This document shows positions 49,150 through 60,669 of a DNA stretch of 64,000 nucleotides, piece after piece. The number at the start of each line of letters is the position of its first letter. The first letter of the stretch is position 1. The DNA is taken from NCBI RefSeq assembly GCF_900116605.1, contig NZ_FPBC01000001.1, positions 496,001-560,000 on the forward strand, read 5' to 3'. The translations under genes were made by a program, and so were the position numbers. This DNA comes from Pseudomonas marincola (GTDB taxonomy: Bacteria > Pseudomonadota > Gammaproteobacteria > Pseudomonadales > Pseudomonadaceae). The notes beneath the pieces were generated by a model. It saw only the letters and a program-made list of their open reading frames with translations, did not search any database and had not been told where the DNA came from.

Positions 49150-50166
49150 TTAACCACGTGCAGACAAGCGCACCGCGCGAACCAGATCGCCCGCCGACAT
49201 TTGCAGGCGCTTGGCGGTTAGCGCATCCACCACCAGCGTGCCAGCGGCCACGCGTGCCGGGGCGGCAGTGATCCGGCAATCTTCACGCTTGCGGTTATGA
49301 ATCACGAACGGCGGTGCATCATCGCCAGGCGTGCCGATGGCCAGCACCAGCGTTTCACTGTCGCGCACGGCACGGATTTTCTGCGTCTCGGCTTCAATTG
49401 CCGGGCCGGCATCAAAAATATCGACGTAGCCCTGATAGCTGAAACCTTCACCTTTGAGCATCGCCAACGCTGGCTCAGTGTCCGGGTGCACACGGCCGAT
49501 GGTGTTGCGCGCACCTTCAGAGAGAAAGCATGTGTACAGCGGAAACTTGGGCATCAACTCGGCGATGAACGCCTTGTTGCCGACCCCGGTCAGATAATCG
49601 GCCTGGCTGAATTCCATTTTGAAGAAGTGGCGGCCCAGACATTCCCAGAACGGCGACTGGCCTTGCTCATCCGAGACGCCGCGCATTTCCGCGATGACCT
49701 TGTCACCAAACAACTCGGGGAATTCAGCGATAAACAGAAAGCGCGCTTTCGACAGCATTCGACCGTTAAGGCCGCTGCGCTTGTCACTGCGCAAAAACAG
49801 CGAGCACAGCTCTGAGTTGCCGGTCAGGTCATTCGCCAGAAACAGGGTCGGTACCTGACGATGAATATTCAACTCTTGCGAGGCGCTGACCGTCAGGCCA
49901 AGGCGATAGTTGTACCAAGGCTCACGCAAGCCGACAGCACCGGCAATCGCCGATATGCCAACCACACCGCCGTCGTCGTCTTCGAGCACGAACAGGTAAT
50001 CGGCATCAGCGCGCTCGGCCGTGCCGGCAAAGGTTTTCTCAGCCCAGCCGACCCGGTGCGCGAGGCGCTCTTCATTGGCCGGCAAAGTGGTCAGGCCGGC
50101 ACCCGTGCTACGTGCCAGGTCAATCAGGGCCGGTAAATCGGCGCTGCGTACGGGACGAACGATCAT
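49150..50166 (-). CDS. aruG: Arginine/ornithine N-succinyltransferase beta subunit
   Basis: With AruF it transfers succinyl from succinyl-CoA to arginine or ornithine. The ATG at 50166 with GGAGG four bases upstream gives 338 residues beginning MIVRPVRSADLPALIDLA. NRKREDCRITAAPARV and FDAGPAIEAE are family segments. It is related to AruF throughout, and the paired genes reflect an old duplication. Confidence 0.94.
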   Translation of the reverse strand: MIVRPVRSADLPALIDLARSTGAGLTTLPANEERLAHRVGWAEKTFAGTAERADADYLFVLEDDDGGVVGISAIAGAVGLREPWYNYRLGLTVSASQELNIHRQVPTLFLANDLTGNSELCSLFLRSDKRSGLNGRMLSKARFLFIAEFPELFGDKVIAEMRGVSDEQGQSPFWECLGRHFFKMEFSQADYLTGVGNKAFIAELMPKFPLYTCFLSEGARNTIGRVHPDTEPALAMLKGEGFSYQGYVDIFDAGPAIEAETQKIRAVRDSETLVLAIGTPGDDAPPFVIHNRKREDCRITAAPARVAAGTLVVDALTAKRLQMSAGDLVRAVRLSARG

Positions 50167-50258
50167 AAATCCTCCAGATAGCTGCAAGCGTTCAAGCGCC
50201 TGAGGCTGCTAAGTGCAATGCGCGCAGTCGCCCGCCATTACACGCTCACCGCTAATGG

Positions 50259-51275
50259 TTAAACCGCAACCAGACGCACGCTGGCGCCTTCGCCGACGCC
50301 CAGGGCTTCGGCGGTTTCAAGATCAAGCTCGACAGGATTGCCTGGCACCCAGTCCAGCTCGGTGACCAGCGCACGGAAGTCTTGGAGCTGGCCGTTGGCG
50401 ACCAGATACTGTCGGCCGCCCGTCGCTTTGGCGCCGATATGCACGGGCACAACGCGGCTGTCGGCGATAGAACGAATGCCCGACGTACGCGCATGCAAAG
50501 TTGGGCCGCCGTCAAAAATGTCGATGTAATGATCGGTCTCGAAACCCTCACGCATCAGGATGTCGAACGTCACCTGCGCACGCGGATGCACCTGCCCCAT
50601 GGCTTCCTGGGCATAGTCTGGCAACAGCGGCACGTAAATCGGGTAATGCGGCATCAGCTCGGCGAGGAATGTGCGGCTCTTAAGGCCACACAAACGCTCA
50701 GCTTCGGCGTAGTTCATATCAAAGAAGTTGCGCCCCACAGCATCCCAGAACGGCGAGTCGCCCGCCTCGTCGCTGTGGCCGACAATTTCGACCACCACAG
50801 CGTCGGCAAACCGCTCGGGATGTGCGGCCACAAACAGCAGGCGCGCACGTGAATTGAGCTCACCTGCGGGAGTGTTGACCAACGGCCGTTCGACATAAAA
50901 ACTGGTGAGCAAGCTGTTGCCGGTCAGGTCGTGGCACAACGACAGGACATGAATCTTGTTGTGGATCTTCAGCTCTCGCGAGTGATGCACAAAGGTCTCG
51001 TTGCGAAAACTGTAAAACGGCTCCGAATAACCGGTAGAAGCAACAATTCCCGAGCAACCAACCAGCTTGCCGGTTTCGGTATCTTCGAGCACGAAGAAGT
51101 AACTCTCTTCGCCATTGAAGCTGACTTCAGCGGCAAATGAAGTTTCCGAGGCGGCGATCTTGTCGCTCAGGCGTTCACTGTCATCCGGCAGTGAAGTCAC
51201 ACCAACCGGGCTATCCGCGGCCAGACGCTGGACTTCAGCGAGATCAGCCATTTGCGCGGGGCGCATCACCAGCAT
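50259..51275 (-). CDS. aruF: Arginine/ornithine N-succinyltransferase alpha subunit
   Basis: First enzyme of the succinyltransferase pathway, in a heteromeric complex with AruG. It has 338 residues with MRPAQMADLAEVQRLAADSPVGVTSLP at the N terminus and FDGGPTLHARTSGIRSIADSR at the core. Sequence runs parallel to AruG for its full length. Enterobacteria have one AstA; two subunits are a Pseudomonas trait. The promoter-proximal gene is aruC. Confidence 0.94.
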   Translation of the reverse strand: MLVMRPAQMADLAEVQRLAADSPVGVTSLPDDSERLSDKIAASETSFAAEVSFNGEESYFFVLEDTETGKLVGCSGIVASTGYSEPFYSFRNETFVHHSRELKIHNKIHVLSLCHDLTGNSLLTSFYVERPLVNTPAGELNSRARLLFVAAHPERFADAVVVEIVGHSDEAGDSPFWDAVGRNFFDMNYAEAERLCGLKSRTFLAELMPHYPIYVPLLPDYAQEAMGQVHPRAQVTFDILMREGFETDHYIDIFDGGPTLHARTSGIRSIADSRVVPVHIGAKATGGRQYLVANGQLQDFRALVTELDWVPGNPVELDLETAEALGVGEGASVRLVAV

Positions 51276-51380
51276 GGTGCCACTCCTTTCTCAAGAAAAG
51301 CCCCGAGCACCTGCATTGAGCGCTCAGGGAAACCGCAGCAGTGCTGCGGATAATCGAAATAAGCCATCCCGTGCGAGGAA

Positions 51381-51401
51381 CCCGGCACTTCCTGTGCCGG
51401 G
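51381..51401 (-). other. Hairpin between aruC and aruF
   Basis: CCCGGCAC and GTGCCGGG pair perfectly around TTCCT, 11 bases beyond the aruC stop. It is followed by TTCCTCG on the minus strand, not a full T-tract. It could tune expression of aruF relative to aruC. Confidence 0.5.
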
Positions 51402-51412
51402 CCTGTACTCAG

Positions 51413-52678
<1,266 letters not shown>

Positions 52679-52706
52679 TTAACGATTGTAGGGACTGAAC
52701 ACCGGC

Positions 52707-52778
52707 TGGCATTGCCGCTATGCGACAACTTCTTATAGCGCCAACCCGAGTGAAAACGGCGCTTATGCAAATGCGACA
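52707..52778 (-). promoter_or_regulatory. aruC: Two ArgR-type half sites upstream of aruC
   Basis: On the minus strand, TGTCGC-N8-AA-N5 fits exactly at 52758-52778 and again at 52707-52727, in the same direction, 51 bases apart. This is the half-site pattern of Pseudomonas ArgR, which activates the aru operon with arginine. The spacing is longer than the usual adjacent 21-base pair. Confidence 0.6.
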
Positions 52779-52899
52779 GAAAGCGTCATGAAGGCGCAGT
52801 TTAAACGCAGCCAATAGCTCAGGGATAAATTATTGAAATAATGACCAGCAAGTCATACCTGCCCGCAAGCCTGCTTACAGACCCGGGCAAGATTGAGAC

Positions 52900-54099
52900 T
52901 TATGCCGGTATCGACACTTCACCGGCAACCGTGGCCGGCTGGATATTCAGAAAACTGCAAAGTTTGGCCTTTTGCGCCATTGCATCCTTATAGCCGAGCT
53001 CGATCAACTCGCTGCAATAGCTTGCCTCGAACAGCAGATAACTGAGTACACCCGCACCGCTTGCATGCGTAGCGCCGGGCCCGCGCAAGAACAGGCGCAA
53101 AGCCGCCGGCAGCTCGCGGCGGTGGCGAGCTGCGATTACGTCGAGCGGCTGGCTGGGGGCAATGACCAGCACTTCAACCGGTTTGATGACATGACCAACC
53201 TGCTGATCGGCCGGCACCAGGCGGGCCATCTGATTGAGCCGCTCGAGCAATTCGATATCACTTTCAAGGCTGTCGATAAACGTGCTGTTAAGCATATGCC
53301 CGGCAATCTGCGCCAAGCTTGGTTGCTTGGCATTGTGCGGGCGAAACTCGTTGGGGCTGGTTGTTTCATCTTGCAGGTTGCCACTCACGCCCACCACCAA
53401 CACCCGGCTGGCACCGAGATGCAGCGCCGGGCTGATCGGTGCACTTTGACGCACCGCACCATCACCAAAGTATTCACGCTGAATTTTAACCGGCGGAAAC
53501 AGCAGCGGGATCGAAGCACTCGCCATCAGATGCTCACACGCCAACCGCGTCGGTATACCCACGCGACGATGACGAAACCACGGTTCGATGGCGGCGCGAC
53601 CCTGATAGAAGGTGACCGCTTGCCCGGTGTCATAACCAAATGCTGACACCGCCACCGCGCGCAATTTACGCTGCCGAACCGCAGCCGAGATGCCGCTGAA
53701 ATCGAGCCTTTCCTTGATCAACTCCGCCAATGGCGCGCTATCGAGCAAGGCGACCGGCACTTGCGAACCCAGGCCAAGCAAGCTGTGACCCAAGAAACGA
53801 CTGGCCTGACGAATCACCCCGGGCCAATCACTGCGGTAGACCTGATCAGTTGAAAACCCCTGCCAGACCTGAGTAAGACGCTGCACCGCCTGGCCAAAAT
53901 GCAAGGCACCACAGGCCAGACTCACCGCGTTGATTGCACCGGCAGAGGTGCCGACAATAACGGGAAAGGGATTGTGCTCGGGATCTGGCAGCAAATCGGC
54001 AATTGCCGCCAGTACGCCCACTTGATAAGCCGCTCGCGCACCACCCCCTGACAGAATCAACCCGGTAATCGGTTCATGGGTTTGGGGTGCTGGGCTCAT
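52900..54099 (-). CDS. Patatin-like phospholipase
   Basis: A lipid acyl hydrolase with a Ser-Asp dyad, 399 residues. ILSGGGARAAYQVGVL (15-30) is the oxyanion loop, GTSAG at 50-54 holds the nucleophile Ser52, and FGDGAVRQ has the catalytic Asp near residue 215. No signal peptide, so likely cytosolic or peripheral. The C-terminal 120 residues are less conserved. Function in lipid turnover is inferred; no neighbours support a specific role. Confidence 0.9.
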   Translation of the reverse strand: MSPAPQTHEPITGLILSGGGARAAYQVGVLAAIADLLPDPEHNPFPVIVGTSAGAINAVSLACGALHFGQAVQRLTQVWQGFSTDQVYRSDWPGVIRQASRFLGHSLLGLGSQVPVALLDSAPLAELIKERLDFSGISAAVRQRKLRAVAVSAFGYDTGQAVTFYQGRAAIEPWFRHRRVGIPTRLACEHLMASASIPLLFPPVKIQREYFGDGAVRQSAPISPALHLGASRVLVVGVSGNLQDETTSPNEFRPHNAKQPSLAQIAGHMLNSTFIDSLESDIELLERLNQMARLVPADQQVGHVIKPVEVLVIAPSQPLDVIAARHRRELPAALRLFLRGPGATHASGAGVLSYLLFEASYCSELIELGYKDAMAQKAKLCSFLNIQPATVAGEVSIPA

Positions 54100-54153
54100 G
54101 AATAATCCTTAGCTTGTTAGAGGCAGTATAGAAAAGCGCCTTGCCGGCGTGCG

Positions 54154-55092
54154 CTATTTCCTCTTGCGCTTGGGGTAAAGCCGCGCCTCACCCTCGGGGC
54201 GGGTCTTGAAGCGCCGATGCGCCCACAGATACTGCTGCGGACATTCCTTGATTGCCGTTTCGACCCATTGATTGATCAACAGGCAATCTGCCTCTTCACT
54301 GTCGGCCGGGAAACCCTCGAGCGGCGAATGAATAACCAGGCGATAGCCAGCACCGTCCGGCAGGCGCTGCTGAGTGAACGGCAACACGCGGGCACGTCCC
54401 AGACGGGCAAACTTGGTCGTCGCCGTAACAGTTGCCGCCTGAATACCAAACAACGGCACAAACACACTCTGCTTGCGGCCATAGTCCTGATCCGGCGCAT
54501 ACCAAATAGCCCGACCCGCGCGCAGAACCTTGAGCATGGCACGAACATCTTCACGTTCGATCGCAGTTGCATCCATATTGTGCCGCTCACGGCCGCGGCG
54601 CTGGATATAGTCGAACAACGGGTTGTCATGCTCGCGGTACATGCCGTCGATTGTATGCACCTGCCCCAGCAAGGCAGCGCCTATCTCAAGTGTGGTGAAA
54701 TGCAGGGCCATGAGGATTACGCCCTGCCCCTCAGTCTGAGCCTGCTGCAAGTGCTGCAACCCTTCGATGTGCGCCAGCTTGGCCAGACGCGCCTGTGGCC
54801 ACCACCAGCTCATGGCCATTTCGAAAAACGCGATGCCGGTCGACGCAAAGTTTTCGCGCAGCAATTGCTCGCGCTCATCTGCACTTTTCTCTGGAAAACA
54901 GAGCTCCAGATTGCGCGCAACGATCTCACGGCGCTCACGGGCGAATACCCGCATCACTGCACCCAGCGCACTCCCCAACCCGAGCAGGGCCCGATAAGGC
55001 AATTGCACAATCAGCCAGAGCAGGCCCAATCCCAGCCATAACGGCCAATATTTGGGGTGCAGAAAAGCGCGACTAAAAACAGGACGTTCCAT
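54154..55092 (-). CDS. lpxL: Lipid A late acyltransferase (LpxL/HtrB type)
   Basis: Transfers a fatty acid to Kdo2-lipid IVA or tetraacyl lipid A. The ATG at 55092 gives 312 residues; a GTG two codons upstream is also in frame. An N-terminal membrane helix (WLGLGLLWLIVQLP) is followed by the catalytic HxxxxE motif in LMALHFTTLEIG and by IWYAPDQDYGRKQSVFVPLFG. It is divergent from minC across 365 bases. Confidence 0.92.
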   Translation of the reverse strand: MERPVFSRAFLHPKYWPLWLGLGLLWLIVQLPYRALLGLGSALGAVMRVFARERREIVARNLELCFPEKSADEREQLLRENFASTGIAFFEMAMSWWWPQARLAKLAHIEGLQHLQQAQTEGQGVILMALHFTTLEIGAALLGQVHTIDGMYREHDNPLFDYIQRRGRERHNMDATAIEREDVRAMLKVLRAGRAIWYAPDQDYGRKQSVFVPLFGIQAATVTATTKFARLGRARVLPFTQQRLPDGAGYRLVIHSPLEGFPADSEEADCLLINQWVETAIKECPQQYLWAHRRFKTRPEGEARLYPKRKRK

Positions 55093-55457
55093 GAACACTT
55101 CCGATCAGAGCATCAAGTGCGACATTCTATAGGACTTTTTTGCCGGCCTGCGGTCTATGCCGTGAGCGACGAAAAAACCCGGCCCTCTGCAACAGGTATC
55201 GCGCGGCAGAAACACAATGCACAAAAGGTCAGCATTCACCTGGCCAATGCAGCGTACGTCAGCCATTTGAACCAGGACATGGCCAGCAATTTCAAGTCTT
55301 TAGCGCCCTGAGCATCCGGCAAAAACGGGTAGCCGCTTGCGGGCCAACGTAGTTCTCGCTATAAGAGCCACAGTGAAATAATCACAGTTTAGAAATTTCA
55401 GCGGTAAGCAGGTCTGTTTGTCCGCAAGCCCAACCGAAAAGGCGCCCCAGGCACACC
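55093..55457. other. Intergenic region between lpxL and minC
   Basis: A 365-base region with the divergent promoters. Open frames at 55057-55311 and 55140-55352 have no family character and the first overlaps lpxL. I see no gene or clear regulatory site here. Confidence 0.5.
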
Positions 55458-56204
55458 ATGAGTCAAGCCGACCTCCTCGACCAAGCCCCTGTATTCCAAC
55501 TTAAAGGCAGTATGCTGGCCATCACCGTAATGGAGTTGGCGCAGTATTCGATTGAGCAACTCGATCAGCAACTGGCCGAAAAAGTAGCCCAAGCCCCGAA
55601 TTTTTTCAGCAACACCCCGCTTATTCTGGCGCTCGACAAATTGCCCGAAAGCGAAGAAGAGCTGGATTTGGCTGCGCTGATGGCCGTATGCCGCAAGCAC
55701 GGCCTGCGCACATTGGCGGTTCGCGCCAGCAATGAGGCGCACATAGCTGCCGCCAACGCCCTCGACTTGCCGGTATTGCCTCCTTCTGGCGCGCGCGAAC
55801 GCGTTATCGATCCGACCGCAGGTCAGGCCGAGAAAAAACCTGAAAAGCCGCCAGCCCCGGCAGAGCCCGAACATAAACCGACCAAAATCATCACCAGCCC
55901 CGTGCGCGGCGGCCAGCAGGTTTATGCACAAGGCGGTGACTTGATCGTATTGGCGGCTGTCAGCTCGGGCGCGGAACTTCTCGCCGACGGCAACATCCAT
56001 GTCTATGGGCCTATGCGTGGCCGGGCACTGGCTGGCGTAAAAGGTAATTTGAAAGCACGAATTTTCTGTAAACAGCTGGGCGCGGAAATGCTTTCCATCG
56101 CCGGCCATTACAAGGTTGCAGAAGACTTGAGACGCGATCCACTGTGGGGCGATGCGGTTCATGTCTGCCTGTCGGGTGAGCTGTTGAACATCACTCGTCT
56201 TTAA
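55458..56204 (+). CDS. minC: Septum site-determining protein MinC
   Basis: Inhibitor of FtsZ polymerisation away from midcell, 248 residues. The N-terminal domain (residues 1-105) has [15 protein letters not shown] Pro/Lys linker ([20 protein letters not shown]) joins a C-terminal beta-helical domain with [28 protein letters not shown] and [16 protein letters not shown], the MinD-binding region. MinD is 97 bases downstream. Confidence 0.95.
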   Translation: MSQADLLDQAPVFQLKGSMLAITVMELAQYSIEQLDQQLAEKVAQAPNFFSNTPLILALDKLPESEEELDLAALMAVCRKHGLRTLAVRASNEAHIAAANALDLPVLPPSGARERVIDPTAGQAEKKPEKPPAPAEPEHKPTKIITSPVRGGQQVYAQGGDLIVLAAVSSGAELLADGNIHVYGPMRGRALAGVKGNLKARIFCKQLGAEMLSIAGHYKVAEDLRRDPLWGDAVHVCLSGELLNITRL

Positions 56205-56301
56205 CGGATACTGCCGCAAATTCTGGACACAATAAGGGCATCAGGAAGCCTCAATCGGCCGAAAGATCCCGCTTTAATCTTATATTTTGGGGTGAAACAC
56301 C

Positions 56302-57117
56302 TTGGCCAAGATCCTCGTAGTCACTTCCGGCAAAGGTGGCGTAGGTAAAACCACCACCAGCGCTGCCATCGGTACCGGCCTCGCTCTGCGCGGGCACAAA
56401 ACAGTCATCGTCGACTTCGACGTCGGCTTGCGTAACCTTGACCTGATCATGGGTTGCGAGCGCCGCGTAGTGTATGACTTCGTCAACGTTGTTAACGGCG
56501 AAGCCACACTGACCCAGGCCCTGATCAAAGACAAACGCCTGGAAAACCTCTTCGTACTGGCCGCAAGCCAGACCCGTGACAAAGACGCGCTGACCGTTGA
56601 AGGCGTTGAAAAGGTCATGAAAGAGCTGTCCGAAAACTTTGAATACGTGGTTTGCGACTCGCCAGCCGGTATCGAGAAAGGCGCTCACCTGGCCATGTAC
56701 TTCGCTGACGAAGCGATTGTCGTGACCAACCCTGAAGTCTCGTCGGTACGTGACTCCGACCGCATGCTGGGCTTGCTTGCGAGCAAATCACGCCGCGCCG
56801 AAGAAGGCGGAGACCCGATCAAGGAGCACTTGCTGCTCACCCGTTACAACCCAGAGCGCGTCACCAAAGGTGAAATGCTCGGCGTTGACGACGTAGAAGA
56901 AATTCTCGCGATTCGCCTCATCGGCGTCATTCCGGAGTCACAAGCTGTACTGAAAGCATCCAACCAGGGTGTTCCGGTGATTCTCGACGACCAGAGCGAT
57001 GCGGGCCAAGCCTACAGCGACGCAGTTGACCGCCTGCTAGGCAAAGAAGTGGCGCATCGTTTCCTTGATGTACAGAAGAAAGGATTCTTACAACGTCTGT
57101 TTGGAGGTCGTGAATGA
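56302..57117 (+). CDS. minD: Cell division inhibitor ATPase MinD
   Basis: Membrane-associated ATPase that carries MinC and oscillates under MinE. It has 271 residues. The start is TTG at 56302 with GGGGTG upstream; no ATG fits, and the same rare start is known in Pseudomonas minD. KGGVGKTT at 11-18 is the deviant Walker [12 protein letters not shown] holds Walker B, and the C-terminal [10 protein letters not shown] is the membrane-binding amphipathic helix. Confidence 0.97.
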   Translation: MAKILVVTSGKGGVGKTTTSAAIGTGLALRGHKTVIVDFDVGLRNLDLIMGCERRVVYDFVNVVNGEATLTQALIKDKRLENLFVLAASQTRDKDALTVEGVEKVMKELSENFEYVVCDSPAGIEKGAHLAMYFADEAIVVTNPEVSSVRDSDRMLGLLASKSRRAEEGGDPIKEHLLLTRYNPERVTKGEMLGVDDVEEILAIRLIGVIPESQAVLKASNQGVPVILDDQSDAGQAYSDAVDRLLGKEVAHRFLDVQKKGFLQRLFGGRE

Positions 57118-57368
57118 ATATTTTTGACTTCTTTCGTGAGCGCAAGAAAGGCTCCACTGCTTCGATCGCGAAAGAACGCCTGCAAATTATCGTCGCCCAC
57201 GAGCGCGGCCAACGCAGCAAGCCGGACTACCTGCCGGCCTTGCAGCAAGAATTGGTCGACGTGATTCGCAAGTACGTCAATATCGAATCTGACCAAGTGC
57301 AGGTTGCCCTGGAGAATCAGGGCAGCTGTTCGATTCTGGAATTGAACATCACCCTGCCCGATCGTTAA
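57114..57368 (+). CDS. minE: Cell division topological specificity factor MinE
   Basis: Activates MinD ATPase and drives the Min oscillation. It has 84 residues: [11 protein letters not shown] at the N terminus (membrane-targeting) followed by the anti-MinCD segment and a C-terminal dimer domain (ISLPRTRYV-type region, here [15 protein letters not shown]). It overlaps minD by four bases (ATGA) with GGAGG upstream. Confidence 0.96.
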   Translation: MNIFDFFRERKKGSTASIAKERLQIIVAHERGQRSKPDYLPALQQELVDVIRKYVNIESDQVQVALENQGSCSILELNITLPDR

Positions 57369-57500
57369 TCGCCGGGGTTCGCGCAAGCTCTGAGCTCTCG
57401 CCAACCGGTAACAACACGATCGACAGTTATGAAAATGGCGGCCCTGTTGGCCGCCGTTTCATTTTCACCCCGCAACAAACCGCTAACGCAAGAATCGCCA

Positions 57501-58136
57501 ATGCCTCTCAGCCAGATCGAAATACTCCACCAAGACGCCGCCCTGCTGGTGATCAACAAGCCCACCCTGCTGCTCTCGGTGCCCGGTCGCGCAGAAGACA
57601 ACAAGGACTGCCTGGTGACTCGCCTGCAAGAAAACGGCTTCCCCGAAGCACGTATCGTGCATCGACTGGACTGGGAAACCTCGGGAATTATCGTGCTCGC
57701 ACGCGACCCGGACAGCCACCGCGAACTGTCGCGCCAATTCCATGATCGTGAGACAGAAAAAGCCTACATGGCGCTGTGCTGGGGCCAACCCGAACAGGAC
57801 AGCGGCTCGATCGACCTGCCGCTGCGCTATGATCCGCCAACCAAGCCGCGTCACGTGGTCGACTTTGAGCAGGGTAAACACGCGCAGACCTTCTGGCGGA
57901 TTATCGAGCGCTGTGGCGACTATTGCCGTGTCGAGCTGACGCCGATTACCGGCCGCTCACACCAACTGCGCGTGCACATGCTCTCTATCGGTCACCCGTT
58001 GCTGGGTGACGGCCTGTATGCGCATGAGCAAGCGCTACAGGCCTATCCGCGCCTCTGCTTGCACGCCTGCATGCTCAGCCTGACTCACCCGCAAACAGGT
58101 GAGCGGATGCGTTTCGAGTGTCCTGCACCTTTCTAA
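57501..58136 (+). CDS. rluA: Pseudouridine synthase, RluA family
   Basis: Isomerises uridine in 23S rRNA and some tRNA. The ATG at 57501 gives 211 residues beginning MPLSQIEILH, near the length of known RluA; an earlier ATG at 57429 gives an unlikely extension. HRLDWETSGIIVLAR carries the catalytic Asp near residue 52, and GRSHQLRVHM and HPLLGDGLYA are family motifs. It follows minE after 132 bases. Confidence 0.91.
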   Translation: MPLSQIEILHQDAALLVINKPTLLLSVPGRAEDNKDCLVTRLQENGFPEARIVHRLDWETSGIIVLARDPDSHRELSRQFHDRETEKAYMALCWGQPEQDSGSIDLPLRYDPPTKPRHVVDFEQGKHAQTFWRIIERCGDYCRVELTPITGRSHQLRVHMLSIGHPLLGDGLYAHEQALQAYPRLCLHACMLSLTHPQTGERMRFECPAPF

Positions 58137-58137
58137 C

Positions 58138-58178
58138 GGTGCAAAAGCAAAAAGGCCGGAGCATTCTCCTGCCTTTTC
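58138..58178 (+). terminator. Weak terminator candidate after rluA
   Basis: AAAAGGC at 58150 can pair with GCCTTTT near 58171, with GGAG/CTCC inside. The stem has a bulge, so the support is moderate. It is shared with convergent pdxJ. Confidence 0.4.
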
Positions 58179-58203
58179 AGCACTTCAAAGTCACGCTCAG
58201 CGG

Positions 58204-58950
58204 TTAACCACGATCCGCTGCGGCAGTGATCAACTGCTTCATTTCCACGACTGCCTGCTTGAAGCCAACGAACAAGGCGTGGGCAACCAGCGCATGGCCG
58301 ATGTTGAGTTCATTGATCCCGGCAATCGCCGCGACAGGCTCGACGTTGTGATAATGCAGCCCGTGACCGGCGTTAACGATAAGCCCATTGGCCAGGCCGC
58401 AAGCCACACCCTGGCGAATACGCTCAAGCTCGTGCGCAGTCTCTTGCGGGGTATGGGCATCGGCGTAACGCCCGGTGTGCAACTCGATAGCGGGCGCACC
58501 GACACGCTTGGACGCTTCGATCTGAGCGGTGTCCGGATCAATGAACAGCGACACCTCACAGCCAATCTTGCTCAAGCGCTCAACCGCCGCGCGAATCCGC
58601 TCCTCTTGCCCCGCCACATCAAGCCCGCCTTCGGTGGTGAGCTCCTGACGTGTTTCCGGCACCAGGCATACGTGCGCCGGGCAAATGCTCTCGGCGAACG
58701 CGAGCATTTCCTCAGTCACACCCATTTCGAAGTTCATGCGCGTTTGCAGCACGTCCTTGAGCACGCGCACATCGCGTTCCTGAATGTGCCGGCGATCTTC
58801 ACGCAGGTGCACGGTAATGCCATCAGCGCCCGCCTCTTCGGCGTCCAGCGCTGCCTTTACCGGATCGGGGTAACGTGTACCGCGCGCCTGGCGCAGCGTC
58901 GCCACATGGTCAATATTTACCCCAAGCAATACACGATTGGCATCAGTCAC
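58204..58950 (-). CDS. pdxJ: Pyridoxine 5'-phosphate synthase
   Basis: Condenses 3-amino-2-oxopropyl phosphate and deoxyxylulose 5-phosphate to pyridoxine phosphate. The 248-residue TIM barrel begins [19 protein letters not shown] and contains [14 protein letters not shown] and [17 protein letters not shown] and [13 protein letters not shown] give the phosphate-binding and C-terminal features. It overlaps recO by eight bases and is downstream in that operon. Confidence 0.96.
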   Translation of the reverse strand: MTDANRVLLGVNIDHVATLRQARGTRYPDPVKAALDAEEAGADGITVHLREDRRHIQERDVRVLKDVLQTRMNFEMGVTEEMLAFAESICPAHVCLVPETRQELTTEGGLDVAGQEERIRAAVERLSKIGCEVSLFIDPDTAQIEASKRVGAPAIELHTGRYADAHTPQETAHELERIRQGVACGLANGLIVNAGHGLHYHNVEPVAAIAGINELNIGHALVAHALFVGFKQAVVEMKQLITAAADRG

Positions 58951-59641
58951 GAACAGGCTCCTTGAGCGTCATAAACAATTCACGGCTCACCAACGGTTTG
59001 CCGCCTAAATGAGGGGCCAGCGCCTGGCGCATGAGGCGTTTTGCCGCCGCGAGCGCGCCGACAGCCGACCAATCGGCTTCGGCCATGGCCAATAATTCTT
59101 TGCCCTGAAATACGCCAGGCTGAAACTGCCCGACAGGCACCATCCCCTCTTCGGTTTGCAGGCGATACAGGCCTTCTGGGGCAATCGGCTCGCCTTGCAC
59201 ATCACTATCAAGGGCAAAACCATAGCCCAGCTCACCCAGCAAACGCCATTCAAATGAGCGCAGCAAGGGTTCAATAGCACGCCCTTCAGCGAGCGCCTGC
59301 AAGGTCATGGCGTAGTGATCGAAGAGCAACGGATGCGGGTCTTCGGCGGGTAACAGGCGAATAAGCAGTTCATTGAGGTAGAGCCCACTGAACAAAGCCT
59401 GCCCGGCGATCAGCATGGGAAAGCCGGTGGCTTCAAGGCGTGAGACATTCTTCAGCTCGCTGCGCCCGCGGAATTCGGCATCCAGCGCTACGAAGGGTCT
59501 GGCCAGCGTGCCGGCCTTGCCTCTGGCGCCGCGCAATACCGCGCGCAGGCGACCTTGCGGAGTGAGGAAATCGACCAGCGCACTGCTTTCGCGATAGGCG
59601 CGGCTGTGAAGCACGAAAGCGGGTTGGCTGAGCGCAAGCAT
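58943..59641 (-). CDS. recO: DNA repair protein RecO
   Basis: Recombination mediator that loads RecA on SSB-coated single-stranded DNA with RecR. It has 232 residues. The N-terminal OB fold reads [36 protein letters not shown]; the C-terminal helical part has [15 protein letters not shown] and [12 protein letters not shown]. The family zinc cysteines are not evident, as is common in Pseudomonas. It lies 125 bases after era. Confidence 0.94.
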   Translation of the reverse strand: MLALSQPAFVLHSRAYRESSALVDFLTPQGRLRAVLRGARGKAGTLARPFVALDAEFRGRSELKNVSRLEATGFPMLIAGQALFSGLYLNELLIRLLPAEDPHPLLFDHYAMTLQALAEGRAIEPLLRSFEWRLLGELGYGFALDSDVQGEPIAPEGLYRLQTEEGMVPVGQFQPGVFQGKELLAMAEADWSAVGALAAAKRLMRQALAPHLGGKPLVSRELFMTLKEPVRD

Positions 59642-59766
59642 GGCAGATGCAGACTCAAGAGAGAATGGGGGCGCCTGCGCCCGACGCGATTACTCGGTCA
59701 GGCGCGGGTTGCGCGGTGTGAAACATCGCCCGCCGTTGCAGGCGATCGTGCCGCGCGCCTGAGGTG

Positions 59767-60669
59767 TTAAATATCGTCATAGCCGAGCGAGCGCAGTGCT
59801 CGCTCATCGTCGGACCAGCCGCCTTTAACCTTGACCCACAGGTTGAGCATGACCTTGGAGTCAAACAGCACTTCCATGTCCTTGCGCGCTTCCTGACCCA
59901 CACGCTTGATGCGCTCACCCTTGTCGCCGATGATGATTTTCTTCTGCCCGTCGCGCTCAACCAGAATCAGCGCATGGATATGCAGAATGCGCCCTTCCTT
60001 CTTGAACTCTTCAATCTCGACCGTTATCTGATAAGGCAACTCGGCGCCCAGCTGACGCATAATCTTTTCACGCACCAGCTCAGCGGCGAAGAAACGGCTG
60101 GAGCGGTCGGTGACCTGGTCTTCCGGGAAGAAGTGCACGCCTTCCGGCAAACGCTCGCCAACCAGTTTTTCCAGCGTTTCGAGGTTGTGCCCATGCTGCG
60201 CCGAGATCGGCACGATTTCAGCATTCGGCAACTGCTCAGCCAGCCACTCAAGGTGCGGCATCAGCTCGGCTTTATCTTCAAGGCGATCAGTTTTGTTGAT
60301 GGCCAGAATCACCGGGCCTTCAACATACTGAATGCGCTCGAGAACCATCTGGTCTTCATCGGTCCAACGGGTGCGATCCACTACAAAAATAACCACATCG
60401 ACATCTTTCAGTGCCGAAGACGCATTCTTGTTCATGTAGCGGTTAAGCGCTTTCTCGTTGTTCTTGTGCAGGCCCGGCGTGTCGACGTAAATCGCCTGCA
60501 CCTCACCCTCGGTTTTAATCCCGAGCATGTTGTGACGAGTGGTTTGCGGCTTGCGCGAGGTGATCGCCAGCTTCTGCCCGAGGATGTGGTTGAGCAATGT
60601 CGATTTACCCACATTCGGCCGGCCAACGATGGCGACATAGCCGCAACGCAATACAGGTGAATCAGTCAT
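59767..60669 (-). CDS. era: GTPase Era
   Basis: Ras-like GTPase that binds 16S rRNA near its 3' end and acts in 30S maturation. It has 300 residues. GRPNVGKS at 16-23, KPQTTR, DTPGLH and NKTDR (G1, G2, G3, G4) are all present; the C-terminal KH domain has [22 protein letters not shown]. It overlaps rnc by eight bases. Confidence 0.97.
   Translation of the reverse strand: MTDSPVLRCGYVAIVGRPNVGKSTLLNHILGQKLAITSRKPQTTRHNMLGIKTEGEVQAIYVDTPGLHKNNEKALNRYMNKNASSALKDVDVVIFVVDRTRWTDEDQMVLERIQYVEGPVILAINKTDRLEDKAELMPHLEWLAEQLPNAEIVPISAQHGHNLETLEKLVGERLPEGVHFFPEDQVTDRSSRFFAAELVREKIMRQLGAELPYQITVEIEEFKKEGRILHIHALILVERDGQKKIIIGDKGERIKRVGQEARKDMEVLFDSKVMLNLWVKVKGGWSDDERALRSLGYDDI

Noticed and set aside
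55057..55352. Short open frames between lpxL and minC
   Set aside because: One overlaps lpxL and neither has a ribosome binding site or recognisable sequence.
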